64,000 nt of DNA from Persicobacter diffluens (lineage in GTDB: Bacteria; Bacteroidota; Bacteroidia; Cytophagales; Cyclobacteriaceae), in NCBI RefSeq assembly GCF_036244895.1, contig NZ_BQKE01000001.1, forward strand, positions 1,798,001 to 1,862,000, written 5' to 3'. The notes under the pieces were generated by a model. It made no database searches. It saw nothing but the letters and a program-made list of their open reading frames with translations, and was not told the origin of the DNA. Each line of letters opens with the position of its first letter. Position 1 is the first letter of the stretch. The translations under genes were made by a program, and so were the position numbers. This document shows, in pieces, positions 17,012 through 25,235 of the stretch.

Positions 17012-17560
17012 ATGAACAGACGTAAGATATTCAGTAGTGAATTGTTGGATATTACCATCCAACGAATGACTCAGCAACTCATTGAAAACCACGGAGACTT
17101 TGAAGACACCGTAATTTTGGCGCTTCAACCCCGTGGTGTTTTTTTAGCCGAACGTCTGAAGACGTGTCTGGAGGAAAACATCGGTCGCCCTATAAATCTG
17201 GGCTACCTTGATATCACTTTTCATCGTGATGATTTCCGCAGGAGAGAGAAACCTCTACAGGCGAACACCACTCACATCCCATTTCTAATTGAGAACAAGA
17301 AAGTCATCCTGGTTGATGATGTATTGTATACCGGTAGATCCGTCCGCGCTGCTATGGATGCGATGATCACTTTTGGTCGACCGCAGGCTGTGGAGCTGGC
17401 AGTGCTGATAGACCGGAAATATACCAGAGACCTTCCCATTGAACCGAATGTGGTCGGGCAGCATGTGAATACTGTCGCCAGCCAACGCATAGAGGTTGAG
17501 CTGAAAGGGAAGGATTATCAGGAAGATTCAATTTGGCTTACGGAAAAAACTCAGGATTAA
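17012..17560 (+). CDS. pyrR: PyrR: pyrimidine regulator / uracil phosphoribosyltransferase
   Basis: A 182-residue type I phosphoribosyltransferase. The PRPP-binding loop KVILVDDVLYTGRSVRAAMDA (about residues 97-117) and the N-terminal ILALQPRGVFLAERL are diagnostic of PyrR. In Firmicutes PyrR binds pyr mRNA and also makes UMP from uracil. Here the -7 box lies almost against the start codon, leaving no room for a classical attenuator leader, so RNA-based control of this operon at its 5' end is unlikely. Its stop codon overlaps the pyrB start (TAATG), which ties it to pyrimidine synthesis. Confidence 0.93.
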   Translation: MNRRKIFSSELLDITIQRMTQQLIENHGDFEDTVILALQPRGVFLAERLKTCLEENIGRPINLGYLDITFHRDDFRRREKPLQANTTHIPFLIENKKVILVDDVLYTGRSVRAAMDAMITFGRPQAVELAVLIDRKYTRDLPIEPNVVGQHVNTVASQRIEVELKGKDYQEDSIWLTEKTQD

Positions 17561-18486
17561 TGTCTCAATTAAGTACCAAACATTTACTAGGGATCAAAGA
17601 CCTTACCCCGGAGGATTTGCATCTAATATTTCAAACTGCCGATCAGTTTAAAGAAGTGATTAATCGCCCCATAAAAAAGGTACCATCACTACGGGACATT
17701 ACTATTGCCAATGTGTTTTTCGAAAACTCTACCCGCACCCGCCTTTCTTTCGAATTGGCAGAAAAGCGCTTGAGTGCAGATGTGGTAAACTTTTCGGCAG
17801 GTAATAGTTCGGTGAAAAAAGGCGAAACCCTTTTGGATACGGTGAATAATATCCTTTCTATGAAAGTGGATATGGTCGTGATGCGTCACGCCAGTCCCGG
17901 AGCACCTCACTTTCTGTCCAAACATATTGATGCCAACATTGTGAATGCAGGTGATGGTACTCATGAGCATCCCACTCAGGCTTTGTTGGATACCTTTTCG
18001 ATTCGGGAGAAATTGGGCGATGTGGCCGGGAAAAAGGTGTGCTTATTTGGAGATATCGTCCATTCCCGAGTAGCCCTTTCCAATATCTTTGCGCTGAAGA
18101 AATTAGGCGCTGAGGTGATGGTGTGTGGACCCAAGACCCTTTTGCCTAAATATGTGGAATCTTTGGGAGTGAAGGTAGAGCTGGATGTTCGAAAGGCATT
18201 ACAGTGGTGTGATGTGGCCAATGTATTACGAATTCAGCTTGAGCGTCAGCAGTTGAAATACTTTCCTTCATTAAGAGAGTATTCTCAGTATTACGGCATC
18301 AATAAAGGACTTTTGGACTCCTTGGACAAGGAAATCGTGATTATGCACCCGGGGCCGATTAACCGCGGAGTGGAATTGAATTCCGATGTGGCGGATTCCG
18401 ATGCGGCGATTATTTTGGATCAGGTTGAGAACGGGGTAGCGGTTCGTATGGCAGTACTTTATTTGTTGGCCGGTGCCGGAGCCTAA
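17560..18486 (+). CDS. pyrB: Aspartate carbamoyltransferase catalytic subunit
   Basis: Condenses carbamoyl phosphate with aspartate, the first committed step of pyrimidine synthesis. The 308-residue protein has the carbamoyl-phosphate loop FENSTRTRLSFE (about 54-65), the SSVKKGETLLDT segment carrying the catalytic Lys, MRHASPGAP, HPTQALLD near 138, and the C-terminal MHPGPINRGVE. The ATG at 17560 overlaps the pyrR stop, which is better than the TTG at 17533 inside pyrR. No regulatory subunit gene pyrI follows; a terminator does. Confidence 0.96.
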   Translation: MSQLSTKHLLGIKDLTPEDLHLIFQTADQFKEVINRPIKKVPSLRDITIANVFFENSTRTRLSFELAEKRLSADVVNFSAGNSSVKKGETLLDTVNNILSMKVDMVVMRHASPGAPHFLSKHIDANIVNAGDGTHEHPTQALLDTFSIREKLGDVAGKKVCLFGDIVHSRVALSNIFALKKLGAEVMVCGPKTLLPKYVESLGVKVELDVRKALQWCDVANVLRIQLERQQLKYFPSLREYSQYYGINKGLLDSLDKEIVIMHPGPINRGVELNSDVADSDAAIILDQVENGVAVRMAVLYLLAGAGA

Positions 18487-18556
18487 GGAAAGCTTGCATC
18501 AATGATGATTTAAAAAAAAGTGCTATTAAGCGCTAATTGATATTTAACATAATAAG

Positions 18557-18582
18557 ACCAGCCCTTAGTGGCTGGTTTTTTT
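18557..18582 (+). terminator. Terminator of pyrRB
   Basis: ACCAGCC (18557-18563) pairs with GGCTGGT (18570-18576) around a 6-base loop, followed by a T run to 18582. Confidence 0.88.
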
Positions 18583-18703
18583 ATGGTTGAGATGGCAAAA
18601 GTGGAATCGGAATTGACCACCAGATTTGCACTATACCCGAGCATAGCGCCGGAAAAATATGGTTTCCCCCACCATTGCCTGATGGGGGATTAGTGCTTTA
18701 ATT

Positions 18704-20551
18704 TTAGAAATTAGGAATGCTGGGTTGAGGAATGTTATTCATTTGCATCATCATTTGTTGCTGCATCATTTGCTGGTGAAACATCATATTGTATGAATTA
18801 ATAACTCCTTCATTGGGCTGGGCCAGATACTTTAACGTATAGACGTATTCCAATTGATCCGCATGCTTAATTCGTTTTTTTCGAGCAAAGAAGTCTTTAG
18901 CATAGGGGGCTTTATCAAAGGCCTGAGTAAACCGCTCGCTTAATTTAGGGTGAAGTCCATCTGTTATTTTAGCGTATTGGATCACCTCTCCGTTATTGTC
19001 AATGTCTACCGCAATCATGGTTTTACCATTTCTTTTAAACGGGAGCGCATTTGCAGTGGTAAAGACGCTGTATTCTGCCTGAAACATAGAACCAATAAGC
19101 GTTAATGGACTCACATAGGCTTTACTTACTTGCTCTACCCGGATATTCCCTTTCTTATAAACGGAGGATTTCAATTTTCCTTTTTCAAAGGTTCTGGTGA
19201 AAGTGAGACCTCGAAAGGGATCATTGAAAGTTTCTATCCCGGATGATTTTTCATTAAACAAAATAGCCCCCACCTGATCACACACCGCATGATATTTAAC
19301 TTTGTTCTTATTAGTTACATAATAGACATAATGGGTTTTCCCGTTGGGATGATAGGTATGTATAATTTTTTCCGCACGTTGGTTCGGATTTAATTGCAAT
19401 GCCCCTTTAGGACTAACTTCCAAATAATAATCATGATTGTTTTCGGTGGAGGTAAAGTATATTGTTTTTAATGGAGCGCCATTGGGGTAATAATACTCCG
19501 TGGTAAGCTTTTCGATATAAAGTTTTGGGTATTTGCTCAATCCTTCTGATTGATCAATGATTTTTTCCAGGGTTTTGGTGACCAATTGGTCGGTTGCCAA
19601 AAGGTAGGTGGATTTGCTCCAGGTACCCGCAGGACTTAATAATTCTGTCTCGGTATAATAGGTTGCTTCCTCCTGATGCTCCACCATGGACCAGTTTTGG
19701 TCAAAATAGGTTTTGATTCCATTGATGGCATGAAAATCATTTCTTAATGCGGTAATAAGGTTATCAAGATTTTGATCTCCATTCGCCACTAATTTTTCCT
19801 TTGAAAAAAATGGGAAGCTACTGATAGAATTGAAATAACCTTCTTGGAGGTCTGGTTTGTGTGGTATTAAATTTTTTAGGACTTTTTCTCGTTCATACAA
19901 ACTTTTTAACCTTCCCTTTTCCGTATAGGGGATCCCCAATTCATAACAAACGGAAGGGCTATTTAAAATAATTTTATTGAAAATATCATGATCAAAGTTT
20001 TTCCCATTTAATACATAAGCCTGCTGGGTTTCCATGTCTTTACAAACCAGGTATTTTTTCATTGGCTCCGATTTTTTACTTAAGGAACTCTTTTTCAGGG
20101 CAATGTAAAACATGAAGGAACCCATTTGAAATTCTTTTTTCAGTAGTCCCATATTATCCTTTCCGGAAAGAATTTCATTCCATATCTGGGGGTCATGATC
20201 GGTAAATAGAGAGTCTTCCCCAATCACAACACTATATTTTTGAAGTGGATCAAGCTTGGGGGTATTATAACCTTCTAAATATTTCAGTTTATAATTCCCA
20301 AAGGAAACCTTCACCTTGGTGTAAATGGGGGCTTCCTCCGAACTTAAGTATAGTTTTGCCGGTGTAAACTCCTGACCGTAATAGGCCTTTTCAGTAAAAT
20401 TGCTTTTAGGGTTGTCCATCATGCCTAGATAGCCATATATAGGCTCACCATTCGGTAAGATGTAATGTCCAACAAGATTAGGATCCGTGCTTTGAGTGAA
20501 GGCCGTCAGAGCGGAGCTTAGATAAAAAAACAGGAATAATGTACGAGTCAT
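18704..20551 (-). CDS. Secreted hypothetical protein with MORN-like repeats
   Basis: A 615-residue exported protein with signal peptide MTRTLFLFFYLSSALTAFTQ. Two segments (EYYYPNGAPLKTIYF near 357 and TYHPNGKTHYVYYV near 405) resemble the YYxNG antitoxin/MORN-type beta repeats common in Bacteroidota surface proteins. Residues about 500-590 (KRNGKTMIAVDIDNNGEVIQYAKITDG) resemble a TonB C-terminal-like fold. It ends in a low-complexity Met/Gln tail (HQQMMQQQMMMQM). No function can be assigned. It is 86 bases downstream of another envelope-related gene, so the pair may be co-expressed. Confidence 0.7.
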   Translation of the reverse strand: MTRTLFLFFYLSSALTAFTQSTDPNLVGHYILPNGEPIYGYLGMMDNPKSNFTEKAYYGQEFTPAKLYLSSEEAPIYTKVKVSFGNYKLKYLEGYNTPKLDPLQKYSVVIGEDSLFTDHDPQIWNEILSGKDNMGLLKKEFQMGSFMFYIALKKSSLSKKSEPMKKYLVCKDMETQQAYVLNGKNFDHDIFNKIILNSPSVCYELGIPYTEKGRLKSLYEREKVLKNLIPHKPDLQEGYFNSISSFPFFSKEKLVANGDQNLDNLITALRNDFHAINGIKTYFDQNWSMVEHQEEATYYTETELLSPAGTWSKSTYLLATDQLVTKTLEKIIDQSEGLSKYPKLYIEKLTTEYYYPNGAPLKTIYFTSTENNHDYYLEVSPKGALQLNPNQRAEKIIHTYHPNGKTHYVYYVTNKNKVKYHAVCDQVGAILFNEKSSGIETFNDPFRGLTFTRTFEKGKLKSSVYKKGNIRVEQVSKAYVSPLTLIGSMFQAEYSVFTTANALPFKRNGKTMIAVDIDNNGEVIQYAKITDGLHPKLSERFTQAFDKAPYAKDFFARKKRIKHADQLEYVYTLKYLAQPNEGVINSYNMMFHQQMMQQQMMMQMNNIPQPSIPNF

Positions 20552-20637
20552 TTATAATGAGATTAAAATAAAATTACAGGGCTCAATATAAAATATTCCT
20601 GTTTAATATACGATTATAAATATTTAAAATTAACCGT

Positions 20638-22314
20638 TTAAAATTTCACCATCCTCATGGCGCGTGGTGGATTGAATCGGAAACCTACAAAAAATTGGAG
20701 GCTTTGTCGACTACTCGTGTTGTAGATGTCTTTTTCTTCTATAAAGGCGCCACTGGCAAATTGCGTATACAGGCCCCCAAAATAGCGTTCCCCATTAATT
20801 CCAATTCCTATTCGACCATCAATGCGAAACAGAACCCCATAGTCCTGATCTCTAATAAGCTGTTCTTCTTCTAGTTTTTGTAACCAGCTGTAGACCAATC
20901 CAAAACCCGGGGCAATTCCAGCGCTGATATAAATGGATTTGTGGATAACAAAGGTGTGGAAATAACCATAGTTTAAGCCGATTTCAATATTATCGGATTG
21001 TTTTATCTGAACAGGCAAAAGGGTGTCTGCAGCATCCTGCGTTTGGAAATATCGATAATGTGAAATCACCATCCCACTACCTGCGCTTTTTAATTGTCGT
21101 TCTGTCTGGGTGGATAAAGCCCGCAGAGAAAATTTAGGATTAAATTTATAACCAGTGGCCCCCTCAAACGCTCTGTATCGCAATTGATTTTTTTGAATAT
21201 AGGGGTCGCCAAATTGCCATTGTGGTAGGAAGTCGGCCGTATTGTCTAGATAAAAACCCTTTATCCGGCGCGTTCTAAAATTATGAAACCAATGGGTTCT
21301 TATAATAGAAAAGTCCAGATCATAGCCACTGCTTTTGCCTTTGATATCCCGATCCTGATTAGAGGTGAAGAATGGGGGCGTGTAGGAAAAGCCTCCTGCC
21401 AAGCCACGGTAATTGACCTGAAATTTTAACCGTTGGTTTGAATTCGGAATGAAATCAAACTTTTCATCACCTACCGGGTCAAGAATAAATAATTCGGCAT
21501 TTTCGATTAAAGCTACTTTAAAGTGCAAATAAGCATTCATTTCATCGATCCACCCATTATATCTGATATGCGTATTGCTGATTTTCCTTAAAGAATCAGC
21601 TGTTATAGGTTGAATGAATCCGGGCTTTTTTTTTGTACTGTGTTTTTTATAGGTGGTTCGTTCCTGAATTTGTTCCTTGAAAATTTTGCTGAGGCTGCCT
21701 AATTTTTCATCATAAATCAAGCATAAATTTTTATTTGGATATTTTTCTAAACTTTTGTCAAAATATTCAAGACGGATTTGCTTAATCACCTCTTTCCGCT
21801 CCTTTGCAGGAAGAGAATTTTTAATGGGTGAACTGATGTGGGTATTGAGATCCTCCTGTGTTAATGGAATAGCATTATATTGAGATTCATACACTTGAAC
21901 TATTTTTTTAGCTCGAATGCTAATAGTGGCTAAGTCGGCTTCTGCATACTGCTCCACAGATAATTGGTAGCGGTCTTTCAGTAAATCTTCCGCTAAAAGG
22001 TCATAGGATCCGGTGGTGGGTAGGTAGCCATATAGCTTTCGAACTTTCCTTAAATCGGTGGAGTCAGGGAGTACATAGTTGAATTCTTCCTGAATGATCT
22101 GGCTACCACTTATCCTTTGGTTTTCTACTAATTGATGGAGGTTTTGTATATAGGGCTTTTGTCCTAATAAATTCTGTTGAATGACGGTAATGGTCCTTCC
22201 TCCTTGTTGAAATGAATGATATTGCACATCATAGGAATTGGCATTTTTTATGATTTTTAGGCCTGTACATGAAAAGGAAAGTGATAAAAAAATAAATAGG
22301 AGACTTCTAAGCAT
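20638..22314 (-). CDS. DUF4421-like outer-membrane protein
   Basis: A 558-residue protein whose C-terminal half (about 290-558) resembles DUF4421, a Bacteroidota beta-barrel family: FQVNYRGLAGGFSYTPPF, SGYDLDFSIIRTHWFHNFRTRRIKGFYLD, YKFNPKFSLRA and a terminal FVGFRFNPP strand. The N-terminus MLRSLLFIFLSLSFSC has a lipobox-like LSFSC with Cys16, so it may be a lipoprotein or simply have a signal peptide. The middle region (about 40-270) is polar, charged and unrecognised. A role in the outer membrane is inferred from the family; its ligand or cargo is unknown. Confidence 0.75.
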   Translation of the reverse strand: MLRSLLFIFLSLSFSCTGLKIIKNANSYDVQYHSFQQGGRTITVIQQNLLGQKPYIQNLHQLVENQRISGSQIIQEEFNYVLPDSTDLRKVRKLYGYLPTTGSYDLLAEDLLKDRYQLSVEQYAEADLATISIRAKKIVQVYESQYNAIPLTQEDLNTHISSPIKNSLPAKERKEVIKQIRLEYFDKSLEKYPNKNLCLIYDEKLGSLSKIFKEQIQERTTYKKHSTKKKPGFIQPITADSLRKISNTHIRYNGWIDEMNAYLHFKVALIENAELFILDPVGDEKFDFIPNSNQRLKFQVNYRGLAGGFSYTPPFFTSNQDRDIKGKSSGYDLDFSIIRTHWFHNFRTRRIKGFYLDNTADFLPQWQFGDPYIQKNQLRYRAFEGATGYKFNPKFSLRALSTQTERQLKSAGSGMVISHYRYFQTQDAADTLLPVQIKQSDNIEIGLNYGYFHTFVIHKSIYISAGIAPGFGLVYSWLQKLEEEQLIRDQDYGVLFRIDGRIGIGINGERYFGGLYTQFASGAFIEEKDIYNTSSRQSLQFFVGFRFNPPRAMRMVKF

Positions 22315-22414
22315 TTTCGGGTAGGATTTTAACCATCTTTACATCATTATTACTTTTAAAAAGATGTTTCTGTTTACTTGGGATCAGGAATTATAAAGTT
22401 TAAATCAATTTTGC

Positions 22415-23671
22415 ATGAGGATACTCTTGACTGCCATAGGCACCCGTGGAGATATGGAGCCTTTTTTGGCTATAGGAAAATTGTTAGTACAAAGAGGACA
22501 TGAAGTGCATTTGATGATGCCGGCACAATTTGAGCCATTAGCGCAAGAGGAAGGCCTGTCCTTTCACTCTATGGGGGAGGCCTTTATCAAAATGCTGGAT
22601 AGTGAGGTGGGGAAGCGCGCGCTCGGAGGAGGTGGGGAATTCTGGTCCAAAATATTGGCCTACATTCAGTTAGCCATGCAACAGGGAAAGATAAATAAAG
22701 ACATGGTGCTCATTCAGCAGGAAGTCATTTCCCGACTTCATCCGGAACTGATCCTATACAATGCCAAAGTCATGGTCCCGGTATTATGGGGGATGCAACC
22801 ACACCATAGGGCCATTCAGGTGAGCCCTGTTTTGTATTTGCATGAGGTGAGGGATCATAGTCATATTGCTTTTAATCGCAATTTCGGACCATTCTGGAAC
22901 CGACAAACCTTTGCTTTGGCCCGTTTTGGCTTAGTAAAAACCTTGCTAAAAGCACAGGAATGGCTTAAGGAGAGCAAGCCCTTTGACAAGCAGGCCATTA
23001 CTCATTATCTGAAAAATAATGAGGTGATCTATACTATTTCTCCTTACTTATTTCCCAAACCCCAGGAGTGGCCTGAACACCGCCGCGTAATGGGCTACTT
23101 TGAGCGGCCCAAGGAAATTCATTTCACGCCCTCAGCGGAATTACTGGCATTTTTGGACCGGCATAAGGAGATCTTATTCATTACGTTCGGAAGTATGACC
23201 AATCCCGCTCCGGAGGAGAAGACCCGCATTGTACTTCAGGTCCTGAAGGAATTGCAAATTCCCGCTCTTATTAATACCGCCGCTGGCGGATTAGTGGTTC
23301 CTGAAAGTTATGATCAGCAGAGGGTGCATTTTGTGGATCAGGTACCCTATGATTTTATTCTGCCTCATATGAAGGCTATGGTGCATCATGGAGGAAGTGG
23401 AACGGTGCATTTGGCTTTAAAAAATGCTTTACCGACCTTGATCATTCCGCATATTATTGATCAGTTCGTATGGGATCGGGAACTTTCAGCCCAGGCTTTT
23501 GGTCCGCGGGGTATTCCAATCGCTAAGCTTAATGAAAAGGTATTGAAAAAGAAGGTTTTGGATCTGTGGACTAATCCCCTATACGCACAAAATGCAAAGG
23601 CCATCTCAGAAAAGATGGCCAGTGAAAATTTTGAAAAAGAATTCTTTAAAGTGATCGAAAATCAGGGCTAG
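22415..23671 (+). CDS. Glycosyltransferase family 1 (UGT-like)
   Basis: A 418-residue GT-B glycosyltransferase. The N-terminal MRILLTAIGTRGDMEPFLAIGKLLVQRGHEVHLM is the acceptor-domain start seen in macrolide, sterol and antibiotic glucosyltransferases (GTRGDxxPxxALA). The C-terminal nucleotide-sugar site has VHHGGSGTVHLALKNALPTLIIPHIIDQFVWDREL, with the HxGxGT and PxxxDQ elements. It probably glycosylates a lipid or small molecule using a UDP-sugar in the cytoplasm. It is monocistronic and convergent with the PAS/REC gene, only 10 bases away. The acceptor is unknown. Confidence 0.9.
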   Translation: MRILLTAIGTRGDMEPFLAIGKLLVQRGHEVHLMMPAQFEPLAQEEGLSFHSMGEAFIKMLDSEVGKRALGGGGEFWSKILAYIQLAMQQGKINKDMVLIQQEVISRLHPELILYNAKVMVPVLWGMQPHHRAIQVSPVLYLHEVRDHSHIAFNRNFGPFWNRQTFALARFGLVKTLLKAQEWLKESKPFDKQAITHYLKNNEVIYTISPYLFPKPQEWPEHRRVMGYFERPKEIHFTPSAELLAFLDRHKEILFITFGSMTNPAPEEKTRIVLQVLKELQIPALINTAAGGLVVPESYDQQRVHFVDQVPYDFILPHMKAMVHHGGSGTVHLALKNALPTLIIPHIIDQFVWDRELSAQAFGPRGIPIAKLNEKVLKKKVLDLWTNPLYAQNAKAISEKMASENFEKEFFKVIENQG

Positions 23672-23681
23672 CTTTCCATTA

Positions 23682-25040
23682 CTATTCTTCCTTTTTACTT
23701 AAAAGATATTTCAGGCGTTCCAGGGTTAAAGGTTTGGAGGTGAAACCTGAAACAGGTTTGAAATTAGAAGCCTTATTTTCATCATCCGGATCAATGGAGG
23801 AGGATAACATATGAATTTTAATATTAAAAGAACGTTCCTCAAAAGCTTCCAAAAACTCCCAACCGGACATATACGGCATATTGATATCCAGAAAGATAAT
23901 GTCCGGAAGGCTTTGGCTGTTTTGTAGTTCCTCCAATGCCTCATCCGCACGAAGAAATGATTTTACTTTTAGGCCCGAGTCCAGCAACTCCAGCATTTTG
24001 GTGGAGATTTTATGATGCAGCGGATCATCGTCAATCATCCAAACATTGGATACCGCCAAAGGGGAGGCCTGTTCAAAGACGGGCTTTTCTCTTTGGTGCA
24101 GGACATCATTCATTTCATGAAGTTGATCATCCAGCTCATTGGCGCTTTGAAGCAGTAATTGTATGTTTTCATTTTCCGGGCAATCTTCCAATAACAATTG
24201 CGACAGCCCGATGATGCTGCTTAACTTTGCACGAATCTTATGCGAATTAATATGGTTAAGCTCGCGTAGTTTTTCATTTTGTGTCTGTAGATCCCTATTC
24301 AGGGCTTTTAACTGTTCCTGAAAGCGCATTTCCTCTGAAATATCTTTCACAAAAACTGCGCATCCGGTCACTTTTCCATCCATGATGATGGGGTTGTAGT
24401 TCGCCTGAAAATAGGTGCGCTCATAAAGCTCATTGCCATATACCTGCGTGATGGAATAAGACTCCCCATCCAATGCACGCTGGATATCGCTTTCTGCCTT
24501 GACATGGTCTCCGTTTACCCGCATATATTCCAAAACGTTTTTACCAATTTCAATATCCAGCCCATAAATCTTTTTCATGGTCAGGAAATGGTTGCGGTTA
24601 AAAGCCGTGTAACAGAATTGATTATCAAGCGAAAAAATAATGTCCTCCGTGCTTTCAATAATACTGACCAACTGCGTCTCTAATTGGCTCGGCATCAAAG
24701 AAAGCGAAGCATTAGATATTTTTTGTGGAAAAAATTGAACAACACAATCTTCCACTGATATTTTCTGATAGAAAATTCGAAAGGGGTGAAGTGTTTTGGA
24801 TTGTGGAAGCTGAAGCGCTAACTCAACGGCCGGACTATCCGTTTCGATTTGATTTTGCTGACAATGGAGAAGGATTTCTTGGATTAAAATTCCGGTAAAC
24901 TCTTCACTGAGATATTGAAGTGCATTCTTATTATAATCTAAAATTTTAGCATTGGGAATATTTAATATAACTGCAGGAGTTGGGTATCCCGAGTGAATAT
25001 TAATAAGCCCATTTTGTCCGGTATCGTTTTTCATCTCCAT
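23682..25040 (-). CDS. PAS / phosphotransfer-helix / receiver protein without kinase domain
   Basis: A 452-residue signalling protein. Residues about 15-100 look like a degenerate PAS domain and 120-240 a second PAS with PAC (GKVTGCAVFVKDISEEMRFQEQL). A coiled coil leads to a HisKA-like helix with NSHKIRAKLSSIIGLSQLLL, His267 being the candidate phosphorylation site. A histidine kinase would then have an ATPase domain, but here a linker of about 40 residues leads straight to a receiver domain (330-452) with acidic DDD near 338, phospho-acceptor Asp385 in IFLDINMP, SSS near 418 and Lys in TSKPLT. It therefore cannot autophosphorylate and may relay phosphate from another kinase. Confidence 0.88.
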   Translation of the reverse strand: MEMKNDTGQNGLINIHSGYPTPAVILNIPNAKILDYNKNALQYLSEEFTGILIQEILLHCQQNQIETDSPAVELALQLPQSKTLHPFRIFYQKISVEDCVVQFFPQKISNASLSLMPSQLETQLVSIIESTEDIIFSLDNQFCYTAFNRNHFLTMKKIYGLDIEIGKNVLEYMRVNGDHVKAESDIQRALDGESYSITQVYGNELYERTYFQANYNPIIMDGKVTGCAVFVKDISEEMRFQEQLKALNRDLQTQNEKLRELNHINSHKIRAKLSSIIGLSQLLLEDCPENENIQLLLQSANELDDQLHEMNDVLHQREKPVFEQASPLAVSNVWMIDDDPLHHKISTKMLELLDSGLKVKSFLRADEALEELQNSQSLPDIIFLDINMPYMSGWEFLEAFEERSFNIKIHMLSSSIDPDDENKASNFKPVSGFTSKPLTLERLKYLLSKKEE

Positions 25041-25235
25041 TTTCGTTACTTCCTCACGTAAAGTCGCAATATAAACGAAAATAATAATTGATTTGTATGA
25101 TTCTTTTTGGAATTTTTAATGATCTGCCCGAAATCAAACGATTGTTGTGATTATTCAGGGATATTTCCGTCTAAATTTTGTTAAATTATGAATTGGGGAG
25201 TTGGTTTGTTATTTACAATACAAGATTAAAATGGT

